Source of the DNA: Ilumatobacter sp.
GTDB taxonomy: Bacteria; Actinomycetota; Acidimicrobiia; Acidimicrobiales; Ilumatobacteraceae
DNA length: 47,231 bases
NCBI RefSeq assembly: GCF_030065885.1
Contig: NZ_JASJCS010000031.1
Span: 1 to 47,231 of the forward strand
Direction: 5' to 3'
Within the stretch, counting starts at the first letter, position 1, and each line of letters begins with the position of its first letter. Positions 33,590 to 42,469 of the stretch are shown in pieces. The notes beneath the pieces were generated by a model, which worked only from the letters and a program-made list of their open reading frames with translations, searched no databases and was not told the origin of the DNA. The position numbers were made by a program, and so were the translations under genes.

Positions 33590-34210
33590 GTGGCCGACAT
33601 CGTCGACGACAAGCGCAGGTTCACGGTCAGCGAGCTCACGGGCGCCGACCCCTACAAGCTGTCGACCGGCTTGATCGTGCCGCGCCCGATCGGCTGGATC
33701 GGCTCGCTCTCCGCCGACGGCGTCCCGAACCTCGCCCCGTACTCGTTCTTCAACTGCGTCAGCGGCGTCCCACCCATGTTCGTCTTCTCGCCGGGCCGTG
33801 GTGGCCGGAAGGACACCCTCGCCAACGTCCGGGAGGTCGGCGAGTTCACGATCAACATCGTGACCGACGAGGTGGCGGTTGCGATGAACGACACCGCCGC
33901 GACGCACGAGGCCGACGTCGACGAGTTCGTCGAGGCCGGGCTGACGGCGGTGCCGTCGGCCTCGATCCGCCCGCCGATGGTGGGCGAGTGCAAGGCCAAC
34001 ATCGAGTGCGTCGTGAGCGACATCATCGACATCGGCGACGTCGAGCACGGCAACGCACTCGTCATCGGAGAGGCAGTCGAGTTCCACGTCTCCGAGCGGC
34101 TGCTCGACGGTACCCGCGTCGACCAGGCGGAGCTGCGCGCCGTCGGGCGGCACGTCGGCAACGCGTACAGCCATGCGACCGACCTGTTCGAGATCGTCCG
34201 CCCGCCCTGA
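33590..34210 (+). CDS. Flavin reductase-like (DIM6/NTAB) protein
   Basis: 206 residues. The RPIGWIGSLSADGVPNLAPYSFFN motif and the later FTINIVTDEVAVAMNDTAA segment define the FMN-binding split-barrel family of flavin:NADH reductases. GTG start at 33590 with a GAGGAG ribosome site. It may supply reduced flavin to an oxygenase or act alone; no oxygenase is adjacent. Confidence 0.88.
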   Translation: MADIVDDKRRFTVSELTGADPYKLSTGLIVPRPIGWIGSLSADGVPNLAPYSFFNCVSGVPPMFVFSPGRGGRKDTLANVREVGEFTINIVTDEVAVAMNDTAATHEADVDEFVEAGLTAVPSASIRPPMVGECKANIECVVSDIIDIGDVEHGNALVIGEAVEFHVSERLLDGTRVDQAELRAVGRHVGNAYSHATDLFEIVRPP

Positions 34211-34251
34211 CCGCCCGGGGGATCAGCCGATCGGCGCGGCCCCGCGGGGTC

Positions 34252-34731
34252 TCACCGAGCGTCGAGGTACGGCTGCAGCCCGGCGAGGCTCGAGGCGAAC
34301 AGCCGCTCGAACCGCCACCGCATGACGGGCCTGAGCGGCCGCATCCACGGCTTGAGCTCGACGGCGAAGCGGTAGACGATCTTCGTCCCGTTGCCATCCG
34401 GCGTGAGCTCGGCGAGCTCGACGACCGTCTCAGCGATCGGCACGTTGGCGTCGACCAGGGTGAAGCCCCAGCGATGCGGCTCGTCCCAGGCGATGATCCG
34501 CTCGTTGACCTTGAACAGGTCGACGTGGATCCAACGCGTCGAGCCCACACCGGTCCGTGCCTCGGACGTGGTGCGACACGCCTTGCAGGACCGGAACCAG
34601 TCGGGCCAGCTCTCGTTGTCGGTGAGGACGTCCCACACCGCCTGCGGCGGTTGCCGCAGGCTGAGCTCGGTGGTGATCACGAGCGGTGCGCGGTCGACGA
34701 AGTCGACATCGGCCTGGGTCATCGACGGCAT
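34252..34731 (-). CDS. SRPBCC/polyketide-cyclase-like protein
   Basis: 159 residues with the START-like fold pattern: PLVITTELSLRQPPQAVWDVLTDNESWPDWF at the start, GVGSTRWIHVDLFKVNERIIAW in the middle and a long C-terminal helix (PVMRWRFERLFASSLAGLQPYL). Such small hydrophobic-pocket proteins bind or modify lipids or polyketides; specific role unknown. Single gene, convergent with the flavin reductase gene. Confidence 0.83.
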   Translation of the reverse strand: MPSMTQADVDFVDRAPLVITTELSLRQPPQAVWDVLTDNESWPDWFRSCKACRTTSEARTGVGSTRWIHVDLFKVNERIIAWDEPHRWGFTLVDANVPIAETVVELAELTPDGNGTKIVYRFAVELKPWMRPLRPVMRWRFERLFASSLAGLQPYLDAR

Positions 34732-34807
34732 GCGACCGATCCGTGCTGCGGGCTCACCGGCTGACGAGGGCCGAGGTGCCGTGTCGCCGGGTTCGCACCG
34801 TCACGGG

Positions 34808-35845
34808 TCACCGCGTCAGGGCGCCGGTCGATCGTCTGCGGGCGAGCAGCGTCAGCACCAGGCCGGTCGCGAGGAGGCCGAGGGCGGCGAACCCGATGTT
34901 CGAGGTGTCGTCGCCTGTCTCTGGGAGGACGCCGGCCACGGTGGTCGGTGTGGCGGTCGTCGGTGCCGCCGTTGTCACCGGTGCGGCGGTCGTCGGCGAC
35001 GCCGTGCTCGTGGTCGGGGCGACCGTCGTCGTGGTCGTGGTGGTCGTGGACGTCGTCGGCGTGCCGGCTGCGAAGTCGTAGGTCACCTGTGAACACGTCA
35101 GCGTCTCGGCGGTGTCGAGGAACGGAGCGAACGCTGGAGTCAGATCCTGGGGCTGGTTCCCGACCGGGATCTGCACGGTCGGGACCTGCGCGAAGTCCGT
35201 GACGCACGGGAAGGTCGGGACGTAGTAGGTCGTCGCGCCTTCGACGACGCGAACCGTGAACATCGGCTTGACGTCGAGCGGTGCCGCGGCCCCGGTGTCG
35301 AGCTCGACTGCGAAGTCGATGTCGCTCGGCCCGGCGGGCAGTGCCGCAGCGGTGGCGTCGGGGAGCTCGAGGATCAGGAACTTCGTGCCGGCCTCGGCGT
35401 CGATGGCCACGCCCGGCGTCACCGGGAAGCTGGCCGTCTCGGTCACCACGAGCGGCTCGTCGGCACCTGCGTTGTTGAACACGGCGGACACGACCGTGAC
35501 GCCGTCGGGAACTTGGAGCACCAGCGGGTCGATGATCGCACCGAGCACGCCGAACTCCGAGAGCAGTTCGAAGCTCGAGACGTAGGTGCGTCCGGCGGGG
35601 CTCCCGTCGGGGATGCGGTACGTGCAGCCGTAGAACTGCGGCGTCTGTGTCAGGAAGTTGCAGCGACTGACCTCGACGTTGGCGTTGAAGCGCACCCGGC
35701 CGCCGTCGTCGACGTATCCGGCGATCGAGCGCAGGAAGCATCCGCTGAGCAGCAACGCGGCAGCGAGCGCGAGTGCGGCCGAGCGCACGATCACCGGACC
35801 TCGCCGCACACCTCGTCCCGCTGTCCGTTGATCGAAGCCCTGCAT
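34808..35845 (-). CDS. Surface protein with both a lipobox and an LPETG sorting signal
   Basis: 345 residues from the ATG at 35845 (ribosome site GGAGGGTGGG). An N-terminal signal ends with the lipobox LLLSGC. A mainly beta globular domain (about 30-260) follows, then a threonine/alanine/proline-rich spacer of about 45 residues. The end is a cell-wall sorting signal: LPETG, a hydrophobic helix and an RRR tail. No recognised domain in the globular part. The threonine-rich spacer resembles glycosylated stalks of cell-surface proteins. No sortase gene lies in the window. Confidence 0.85.
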   Translation of the reverse strand: MQGFDQRTAGRGVRRGPVIVRSAALALAAALLLSGCFLRSIAGYVDDGGRVRFNANVEVSRCNFLTQTPQFYGCTYRIPDGSPAGRTYVSSFELLSEFGVLGAIIDPLVLQVPDGVTVVSAVFNNAGADEPLVVTETASFPVTPGVAIDAEAGTKFLILELPDATAAALPAGPSDIDFAVELDTGAAAPLDVKPMFTVRVVEGATTYYVPTFPCVTDFAQVPTVQIPVGNQPQDLTPAFAPFLDTAETLTCSQVTYDFAAGTPTTSTTTTTTTTVAPTTSTASPTTAAPVTTAAPTTATPTTVAGVLPETGDDTSNIGFAALGLLATGLVLTLLARRRSTGALTR

Positions 35846-35979
35846 GGTCCCACCCTCCACGTCGCCCGCGATTCGCGGCTGCACGGTACTGCACCGCCGC
35901 CGTGCTGTCACTCGATTAAGACCGGCCCGCCGGTGACAGCGAGCTGGGCCGCCCGTCGACGCGATGACGACGTGGCCAA

Positions 35980-36006
35980 TTCAGGTTGTGTCTGACACAA
36001 CGTGAA
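35980..36006. repeat. TTGTGTCTGACACAA element, single copy
   Basis: Bases 35980-36006 repeat the unit of 5485-5511 with 26 of 27 bases the same. By itself it is palindromic except at the centre and one pair of positions. It lies between the end of the universal stress protein gene (36031) and the start of the surface protein gene (35845), so it may end the stress-protein transcript. Confidence 0.85.
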
Positions 36007-36030
36007 ATCACGCGACGGCGCTGCGGCTCG

Positions 36031-36462
36031 CTAGGCCTTCGTCGCCACGATCAGCACCGAACACGGCGCTTGGTGGGCGATCGAGTTCGGGACGCTGCCG
36101 AGCAGCCGCCGGGCGCCGGTCATGCCACGGTTGCCGACGATGATCAGGTCGGCACGAACGTCCTCGGCGACGCTGCACACCGCGTCGGCACCGGTCTTCG
36201 AGACCACATGGGTCTCGACGGTCAGGCCGGACGAACGGAGTCGCTCGGTGTCGGGCGCCAGCGCTCCACGGCAGGCCTTCTCGACCTCGCACGGATCGAC
36301 GTCGACCCCGACGCCGTGCGGTGACGCGATTGCCACCGGCGACCCGCACCCTTGGACGACGTGCAGTTCGGCACCCGTGGTGCGGGCGAGCGTCGCTGCG
36401 TGCTCCACGGCCGCCTGTGCGCCGGGGGACCCGTCAGTCCCCACCACGATCCGTTCGTACAC
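36031..36462 (-). CDS. Universal stress protein (UspA family)
   Basis: 143 residues. N-terminal YERIVVGTDGSPGAQAAVEHAATLA and the C-terminal ATP-binding segment GNRGMTGARRLLGSVPNSI, followed by CSVLIV. It belongs to the nucleotide-binding branch. GTG start at 36462. No neighbours explain its trigger. Confidence 0.92.
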   Translation of the reverse strand: MYERIVVGTDGSPGAQAAVEHAATLARTTGAELHVVQGCGSPVAIASPHGVGVDVDPCEVEKACRGALAPDTERLRSSGLTVETHVVSKTGADAVCSVAEDVRADLIIVGNRGMTGARRLLGSVPNSIAHQAPCSVLIVATKA

Positions 36463-36570
36463 CGTCGCCCCCTGACCGGCCGCGATCGCTCGTCGGGGCC
36501 TTGCACGAACGTAGGGGAGCGAGTGTTGGTGAGCAAGGGCCGGCGATCGACGGGCCGATAGGTTCCGGGC

Positions 36571-37110
36571 GTGACGCAGCAGGCGATGACGGCGCTCGTC
36601 GTGCTCGTGCCGGCCGCCGACCCGGTCGTCGAGCGTCCTCGCCTCGCGCTCGATGCCGGTCGCTCGCTCGGGGTGCCGGCGCACGTGACGGTGCTGTTCC
36701 CGTTCATGCCGCTCGACCAGATCTCGCACTCCGTGGACGCGGACCTCACCGCGCTGTTCGCGGCGGTCCCGGCGTTCGACGCCAGCTTCGACGCCATCGG
36801 TTGGTTCGGATCGGCCGTGGTCTACGTGCGGCCCGAGCCGGCGGCGCGGTTCAGCGACCTGACGGCGCGCATCGTCGGCCGATGGCCGGACTGGCCGCCC
36901 TACGAGGGCAGGTTCGACCCGCCGGTGCCGCATCTCACGATCGGTGACAACGGCGACGCCGTCGCGTTGGCGGCTGCGGCTCGGGAGGTCGAGGCGGCGC
37001 TGCCGATCTCGTGCCGGGTGAGCTCGGTCGCGTTGTTTCGAGGCACCGACGACGCCGACAGCTGGCAGCACGTGCGGGACTTCGCTCTCGGTTCGTCAGG
37101 GGTCGCCTGA
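36571..37110 (+). CDS. 2'-5' RNA ligase / cyclic phosphodiesterase-like protein
   Basis: 179 residues with the two HxT/S motifs of the 2H phosphoesterase superfamily: H38-V-T40 (AHVTVLFPF) and H121-L-T123 (PHLTIGD). Such proteins hydrolyse or form 2'-5' or cyclic phosphate bonds in RNA or nucleotides. GTG start at 36571, with ATG 36586 an alternative. Substrate not known. Confidence 0.85.
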   Translation: MTQQAMTALVVLVPAADPVVERPRLALDAGRSLGVPAHVTVLFPFMPLDQISHSVDADLTALFAAVPAFDASFDAIGWFGSAVVYVRPEPAARFSDLTARIVGRWPDWPPYEGRFDPPVPHLTIGDNGDAVALAAAAREVEAALPISCRVSSVALFRGTDDADSWQHVRDFALGSSGVA

Positions 37111-37176
37111 GCACGGCCAGATCTCGAACTCGCCGTCGTCGCCGAGCGTGCCGCAGAATCTGTGTGGAGGCACCTC

Positions 37177-37713
37177 ATGAACGTTCGCTGGTCGCACTGC
37201 GTGCTGCGAGTCCGGGATCTCGACGCGATGGCCGACTTCTACTGCGACGCGCTCGGCTTCCGGGTCGCCGATCGCGGCGAGGTCGGTCGGTCGACCGAGA
37301 TCGTCTTCCTGAGCGGGAGCTCGACCGACCACCACCAGCTCGCCCTGATGCAGGGACGCACGTCGGTCGAGGCCGGCAGCCTCGACCACAACGCCTTCCG
37401 GGTCGACTCGATCGACGACGTCAAGGCGGTGCACGACTGGGTCGCCGCCGACGACCGCGTCGGGCCGGGGTTCCCGGTCACGCACGGCAACGCGGTCTCG
37501 GTGTACTTCGCCGACCCGGAGGGCAACGGGATCGAGGTGTTCTGCGACACGCCGTGGCACGTCCGGCAGCCCCAGATCTCGTCGTGGGACCCGACGCTGA
37601 GCGCCGACGAGGTCCTGTCCGCCGTGCGGGCGGAGTTCGAGGCCGTCGACGGATTCATGCCGATGGAGCAGTACCGCGAGCAGCAGGCCGAGGCGTTCGG
37701 CGAGAGCGGGTGA
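37177..37713 (+). CDS. VOC-family (glyoxalase/dioxygenase-fold) protein
   Basis: 178 residues. WSHCVLRVRDLDAMADFYCDALGF begins the first beta-alpha-beta-beta-beta unit; DHNAFRVDSIDDVKA and GNGIEVFCDTP complete the second. Metal-ligand positions (H early in the first motif, H in DHNAF, E in GIEVF) are present, so it may be a metal-dependent extradiol-type enzyme. ATG at 37177 with a good GGAGG site. The MDR reductase gene follows 25 bases later, suggesting a two-gene operon. Confidence 0.87.
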   Translation: MNVRWSHCVLRVRDLDAMADFYCDALGFRVADRGEVGRSTEIVFLSGSSTDHHQLALMQGRTSVEAGSLDHNAFRVDSIDDVKAVHDWVAADDRVGPGFPVTHGNAVSVYFADPEGNGIEVFCDTPWHVRQPQISSWDPTLSADEVLSAVRAEFEAVDGFMPMEQYREQQAEAFGESG

Positions 37714-37738
37714 CGGAACCGGCGGTACGGTCCACCGG

Positions 37739-38746
37739 ATGACGACCAACACGCAGGTCCTGCTCGCCGAGACGCCCCGCGGCAAGCTCGACGAGAGCCA
37801 TTTCGAGATCCGCGCCGGCGACGTCCCGCCGGTCGCCGACGGGCAGGTGCTGGTGCGGAACGTGCTGTTGTCGATCGACGCCGCCAACCGCGCGTGGATG
37901 CAGGGCGCCACCTACAAGTCGGCGGTCGAAGCTGGGCAGGTCATGCACGGCTACGCGATCGGCGAGGTCGTCGACACGAACAGCCCGGCGCACTCGGTCG
38001 GCGACGTCGTCGCCGGCGAGCTCGGCTGGCAGGAGTACGCCGCCATGGACGCCGCACAGGTGCGGCCGGTCGGCGATCACCGGCCGCTGACGCATCACCA
38101 TTCGGTGCTCGGCATCGCCGGCATCACGGCGTACCACGGTCTCCTGACGCTGTTCGGCATCGACGAGGGCGAGACGCTGCTCGTGTCGGCCGCCGCCGGC
38201 TCCGTGGGCTCGCTCGTCGGCCAGATCGGCAAGATCAAGGGCGCCCACGTGGTCGGCATCGCCGGCGGGCCCGAGAAGTGTGCGTGGGTGGTCGACGAGC
38301 TCGGCTTCGACGCCTGCATCGACTACAAGAACGAGCGACTCTCGGCAGCGTTGCGCGAGCGGTGCCCCGACGGCGTCGACGTGTACTTCGACAACGTCGG
38401 CGGCCCGATCCTCGAGGCCGCGCTCTTCGCGATGAACCTGCACGGCCGGATCTCGTGCTGTGGTGCGGTCTCGCAGTACGACAGCCCGTCGCCGACCGGC
38501 CCGCGCGGTGTGCCGGGCCTGATCGTCACGAAGCGGCTCACCCTGCGCGGCTTCATCGCGATGGACTTCCCCGAGCACGACGCCGCGGCGATCGCCGACC
38601 TCGGCGCCTGGGCGGCCTCCGGGCAGCTGCAGGTCGTCGAAGACGTCGTCGGCGGCCTCGAGCACGCACCGCAGGCGTTGATCGGCCTGCTCGCCGGTGA
38701 GAACCGCGGCAAGCGCATGGTCCGCGTCGGCCCCGACCCGGCGTGA
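37739..38746 (+). CDS. NADP-dependent MDR oxidoreductase (curcumin reductase / PTGR-like)
   Basis: 335 residues of the zinc-free leukotriene B4 dehydrogenase-like branch. An N-terminal GroES-like barrel (VLLSIDAANRAWMQG) is followed by the Rossmann motif AAAGSVGSLVGQIGKIKGAHVVG, DVYFDNVGGPILEAALF and ISCCGAVSQYD. It would reduce alpha,beta-unsaturated ketones with NADPH. Its spacing from the VOC gene suggests co-transcription. Confidence 0.9.
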   Translation: MTTNTQVLLAETPRGKLDESHFEIRAGDVPPVADGQVLVRNVLLSIDAANRAWMQGATYKSAVEAGQVMHGYAIGEVVDTNSPAHSVGDVVAGELGWQEYAAMDAAQVRPVGDHRPLTHHHSVLGIAGITAYHGLLTLFGIDEGETLLVSAAAGSVGSLVGQIGKIKGAHVVGIAGGPEKCAWVVDELGFDACIDYKNERLSAALRERCPDGVDVYFDNVGGPILEAALFAMNLHGRISCCGAVSQYDSPSPTGPRGVPGLIVTKRLTLRGFIAMDFPEHDAAAIADLGAWAASGQLQVVEDVVGGLEHAPQALIGLLAGENRGKRMVRVGPDPA

Positions 38747-38807
38747 CGCGCGCAGCGACCCGCGAATCCGGCGGAATCGGGTTGCCGCCCACTTGTACCA
38801 TCGCGAG

Positions 38808-41393
38808 ATGGACGACCTCCTCGAGCGCGAGGCCGAGCTGGGCGTCCTACGCGACGCAGCCGATCGAGCCGCCGGCGGGTGCGGCACCGTCGTGCTGCTG
38901 TCCGGCGAGGCCGGCATCGGCAAGACGCGGCTGATCGGGGACTACGTCGGGGGGCTCGTGCTCCGCTCGGCGGTCGGCACGTGCGACGACCTCATCTCGC
39001 CGCTGACCCTCGGGCCGTTCCGCGACATCGCGCGGAGCGCGAGCTCGGATCTCGAGGGCCTGGACGCGCGGAGCGATCGCGAGACGATCATCGAGTCGCT
39101 GCTCCGAGCGATGTCCGACCCGGCCGACCCGCTGGTGCTCGTCGTCGACGATGCCCAATGGGCCGACGATGCCTCGCTCGACATCGTGCGCACGATCGCC
39201 ACGCGCATCTCGCGGCTGGCGGGTGTGCTGATCGTCAGCTATCGCGCCGCGCCCGCCGACGAGAACCCGTCGCTCACGCGGCTGCTCGGCGGGCTCACGG
39301 GCCCGGACTGCGTGCGCCTGCCGCTCCGACCGCTCTCGCACGAGGTCGTCCGCCGGCTCGCCGTCGATGCCGGCATCGACCCGAACGAACTCGTCGCCGC
39401 CGCAGGGGGCAACCCCTTCTACCTGTCCGAGGTGCTCGCCTCGGCGAACGACTTCGCGCCGTCCTCGCAGGAGGCCGTGCCGCACAGCGTCCGCGACGCG
39501 GTCCTCGGGCGGCACCGTCGTCTCGGGGACCGAGCGCAGCGCTGTCTCGAGCTGTTGGCCGTGATGCCCGTCGACGTCGGCACGTCGTCCCTCTCGATGG
39601 CCGGCGTCGCCCCCGACGATCTCGACGAGGCCGAGCGATCAGGGATGATCGCCGTGGTCGGCGGGCGGGTGTCGTTCCGGCACGAGCTCGCCCGGCGAGC
39701 GATCGTCGAGACGCTGTCGGGCTCGCAGCAGCAGCACCTGCACCAGCGCGTCCTCGCGCTCCTCGATGCCACCGGCGCCGACTCCGCCCGACTGGTCCAC
39801 CACGCCGTGAACGCCGGCGCGACCGAGGTGGTCGTGCGCCAGGCGCCGCTGGCCGCGGTCGAGGCGGCCAAGGCCGGTTCCCATCGCGAGGCGATCCGCA
39901 TGGCCGAGCTGGCGCTGGAGCGCAGCGCCGACCTCGTCGCGTCGACTGCGCGCACACTGCACGAGCTGGCTGCGCACTCCTGCTACGTCAGCAACCGTTT
40001 CGCCGACGGTGTGCAACATGCCGATGCCGCGGTCGAACGCGCCGAGGACGACCGGCAGCGGGCCCGCGCGCTGACCCTCGCGGCTCGCATGCGCCTGATG
40101 ACCGCGCGGCCCGAGCGGGCGATCGCGGAGGCGAGACGAGCGGTCGAGCTGCTCGAGCCGTTCGGGGCGACCGACGACCTCGCGCTCGCACACAGCGTCG
40201 TGGGTCGCCACGACGCCACCCGCGGGCACTTCGAGTCCGGCCGGGCTGCCTGCGAGCGCGCGCTGTCGATCGCGCTCGAGCGTCGGCGCGACGACATCAG
40301 GGCGCTCGCGCTCAACTACCTGGGGATCTGCCGGATCGGGGCGGGCGACGATGCCGGCCTCGACGATCTCGAAGGCGGACTGCAGCTCGCCCGTGCGATC
40401 GACCACGGCGAGTACCAGTTCCGCATCGCGAACAACCTCGGCGTCAGCCTGATGGGGCTCGGGCGGCTGCGGGAGGCCGCTCCACACATCGAGTTCGCCG
40501 AGCGCATCTCACGCGAGCACGGCATCGATCACGGCGCGTTCCACGCCGGCACGCACGCGAACACGCTCCGCTTCTACTTCGGCGACTGGCACCGCGCCGA
40601 GCTCGGGTTCCGCGAGCTGCTCGCCAAGAACGACGAGGGCGTGACGCTCGCCGCGTTGCTCGCCTACCTCGGCCGGATCCTCGTCCGCCGTGGGGACGAG
40701 GATGGTCGCGAACTGATCGATCGCGCGTGGGCGATCGCCGAGCGCACCGACGAGATCAACCGGATCGCCGCGGCAGGCGCCGCCCAGCTCGACGTGGCAT
40801 GGCTCGACGGCGACGACGCACGCGTGCGCACGCTCGCTCGGGACCTCGCCGAACGCGCAGACCGCAGCGGCAACCGCTACCTGCTCGGCGAGGCAGCTCG
40901 CGCCATGGCCCGTGTCGAGGGGCCGTCGGTACCGGCCCGCAGCATCCCCGAGCCCTTCGCCGTGGGCATCGGTGGCGATCATCTCGCGGCAGCCCGCCTG
41001 TGGCACGACCGCGGTCAGCCGTATGAGCGAGCGCTCGAGCTGGTCGAGACCGACGACGAGCGGCTGCACTCGGAGGCCCTGCTCGTGCTCGAGGAGCTGG
41101 GTGCGTCCGCCACGGCCAGGCGGTGCCGCCACATGCTGCGCGAGCGGGGCGTGTCCGGGGTCCCGCGCGGGCCCCGACCGACGACTCGCTCCAACCCGCT
41201 CGGCCTGACGCGGCGTCAGGAGGAGGTCGTCGGACTCCTGGCCGGCAACCTGACGAACGCCGAGATCGCGGAGCGATTGGTCATCTCGGTCCGCACCGTC
41301 GACAACCACGTTGCGGCGATCCTCACCAAGCTCGGTGTCGAGTCCCGCCGCGACGCGGTCGCGGTGCATCGCAGGGCGATTCAGAAGGTGTAG
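38808..41393 (+). CDS. Large ATP-binding LuxR-type (LAL/MalT-like) regulator
   Basis: 861 residues. N-terminal STAND/AAA ATPase with Walker A GEAGIGKT (33-40) and Walker B LVLVVDDAQWAD (109-120), a helical TPR-like central region (about 330-770), and a C-terminal LuxR helix-turn-helix (about 798-861: LTRRQEEVVGLLAGNLTNAEIAERL ... RTVDNHVAAILTKLG). Such proteins are one-component activators that need ATP and an inducer. It stands alone on its strand; its stop overlaps the stop of the adjacent unknown gene by 13 bases, on the opposite strand. The regulated genes are unknown. Confidence 0.92.
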   Translation: MDDLLEREAELGVLRDAADRAAGGCGTVVLLSGEAGIGKTRLIGDYVGGLVLRSAVGTCDDLISPLTLGPFRDIARSASSDLEGLDARSDRETIIESLLRAMSDPADPLVLVVDDAQWADDASLDIVRTIATRISRLAGVLIVSYRAAPADENPSLTRLLGGLTGPDCVRLPLRPLSHEVVRRLAVDAGIDPNELVAAAGGNPFYLSEVLASANDFAPSSQEAVPHSVRDAVLGRHRRLGDRAQRCLELLAVMPVDVGTSSLSMAGVAPDDLDEAERSGMIAVVGGRVSFRHELARRAIVETLSGSQQQHLHQRVLALLDATGADSARLVHHAVNAGATEVVVRQAPLAAVEAAKAGSHREAIRMAELALERSADLVASTARTLHELAAHSCYVSNRFADGVQHADAAVERAEDDRQRARALTLAARMRLMTARPERAIAEARRAVELLEPFGATDDLALAHSVVGRHDATRGHFESGRAACERALSIALERRRDDIRALALNYLGICRIGAGDDAGLDDLEGGLQLARAIDHGEYQFRIANNLGVSLMGLGRLREAAPHIEFAERISREHGIDHGAFHAGTHANTLRFYFGDWHRAELGFRELLAKNDEGVTLAALLAYLGRILVRRGDEDGRELIDRAWAIAERTDEINRIAAAGAAQLDVAWLDGDDARVRTLARDLAERADRSGNRYLLGEAARAMARVEGPSVPARSIPEPFAVGIGGDHLAAARLWHDRGQPYERALELVETDDERLHSEALLVLEELGASATARRCRHMLRERGVSGVPRGPRPTTRSNPLGLTRRQEEVVGLLAGNLTNAEIAERLVISVRTVDNHVAAILTKLGVESRRDAVAVHRRAIQKV

Positions 41394-42469
41394 TCGCGGC
41401 AGGAGTAGGGCGACGAGGGCTCGTTCGACAGCGTGTCGAGCCCGCGGTCCATGATGAACAGCGGCTCGAGGTCGTCGCCCTCGATCGAGTTCGTGATGCC
41501 TGCCTTGCCCTTCACGTGGTCGATCGCCTTCTCGAACTCGGTGTAGAACGCGTCCATGGTGCGTCTGACGGCGCGGTAGTCGATCTCGCCCTCGTCGTCG
41601 AGCCACGTGCCCGCCGACGTCTCGACGTCGGCGCGGAGGTCGCTGCTGAACTCGGGCAGTGCGATGCCGGCGAACACCAGGTCGCCGAACTGTCGCTCGG
41701 CCTCCGACTTCGACACCAGCGAGCCGCGGTTCGTGACGACCGTGGCGTAGAGCTCGCCCCAGCCGGGCTCACGGACCAGCGCATCGACGTTGAACGCCCG
41801 CTCGAAGTTCGCGTAGTCCGACACGGTGAAGTAGCGGACGTCGGCCAACGGGTCGGCGAGCAGCTCGAGGATGCACCCGTAGGTGGTCGAGTTGCCGAGG
41901 TACTTGTTGCCGTCGTTCGAGAAGTACTCCGAGGTGCGCAGCGCGACGCCGATGTCGTGCAGCTGGCCCATCACCTGCTCGCGTGCGTCGGCTTCGAGCG
42001 ACCTCCGCGCACTCGGCCCGAGGCTGTAGGCGTGCAGCCCGGCGAGCGTCAGCCAGCCGAGGCTCGCCGACTCGAAGTCCGTGTCGGTGCGATCGATCTT
42101 CCACGACCCGACGTCGCGGAAGCCCGAGTCGTCCTTCAGCCCGGAGCGGATGTAGACGTAGATGCCGTCGACGTGCTGGTGGAAGCGGCCGAGCGCCTCG
42201 ACATCGCCGCGGCCCTCGAGCTCGGCGCGGTAGCGGTGGTAGTGGTCGACGATCGGATCGTCCGGGTTGCACTCGAGGTTGGCCGCCTCCTCTCGCGACA
42301 GTCCGATCAGCTCGAACAGCGTGTCGCCGTCGGCGCCCGGGTACTCGGTCGCGTAGGCCTGCTTGCGGTTGGCGATGCACTGTCGGACCATGACCCCCTG
42401 AGCGGCGGACCGCATCAGGTCCGCCACCCGGTCGTCCGATTCCCGCAACCGCTCCTCGACGCCGCTCAT
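41381..42469 (-). CDS. Unknown protein, second gene of a two-gene module
   Basis: 362 residues, soluble, mostly helical, no signal peptide or membrane segment, and no family I recognise. Notable segments: QGVMVRQCIANRKQAYATEYPG (about 24-45), VDHYHRYRAEL (about 74-84), DGIYVYIRSGLKDDSGF (about 100-116) and a C-terminal EEGDDLEP-like acidic region ending SCRDYTF. It starts with an ATG whose overlap (ATGA) with the upstream 579-residue gene implies coupled translation, so the two proteins probably work together. Four cysteines and several tyrosine-rich stretches are seen, but no catalytic signature. Confidence 0.75.
   Translation of the reverse strand: MSGVEERLRESDDRVADLMRSAAQGVMVRQCIANRKQAYATEYPGADGDTLFELIGLSREEAANLECNPDDPIVDHYHRYRAELEGRGDVEALGRFHQHVDGIYVYIRSGLKDDSGFRDVGSWKIDRTDTDFESASLGWLTLAGLHAYSLGPSARRSLEADAREQVMGQLHDIGVALRTSEYFSNDGNKYLGNSTTYGCILELLADPLADVRYFTVSDYANFERAFNVDALVREPGWGELYATVVTNRGSLVSKSEAERQFGDLVFAGIALPEFSSDLRADVETSAGTWLDDEGEIDYRAVRRTMDAFYTEFEKAIDHVKGKAGITNSIEGDDLEPLFIMDRGLDTLSNEPSSPYSCRDYTF

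Noticed and set aside
34950..35080. Short tandem GTC/GGT-rich stretch as a microsatellite or regulatory repeat
   Set aside because: It encodes the threonine-rich spacer of the surface protein; codon repetition explains it.
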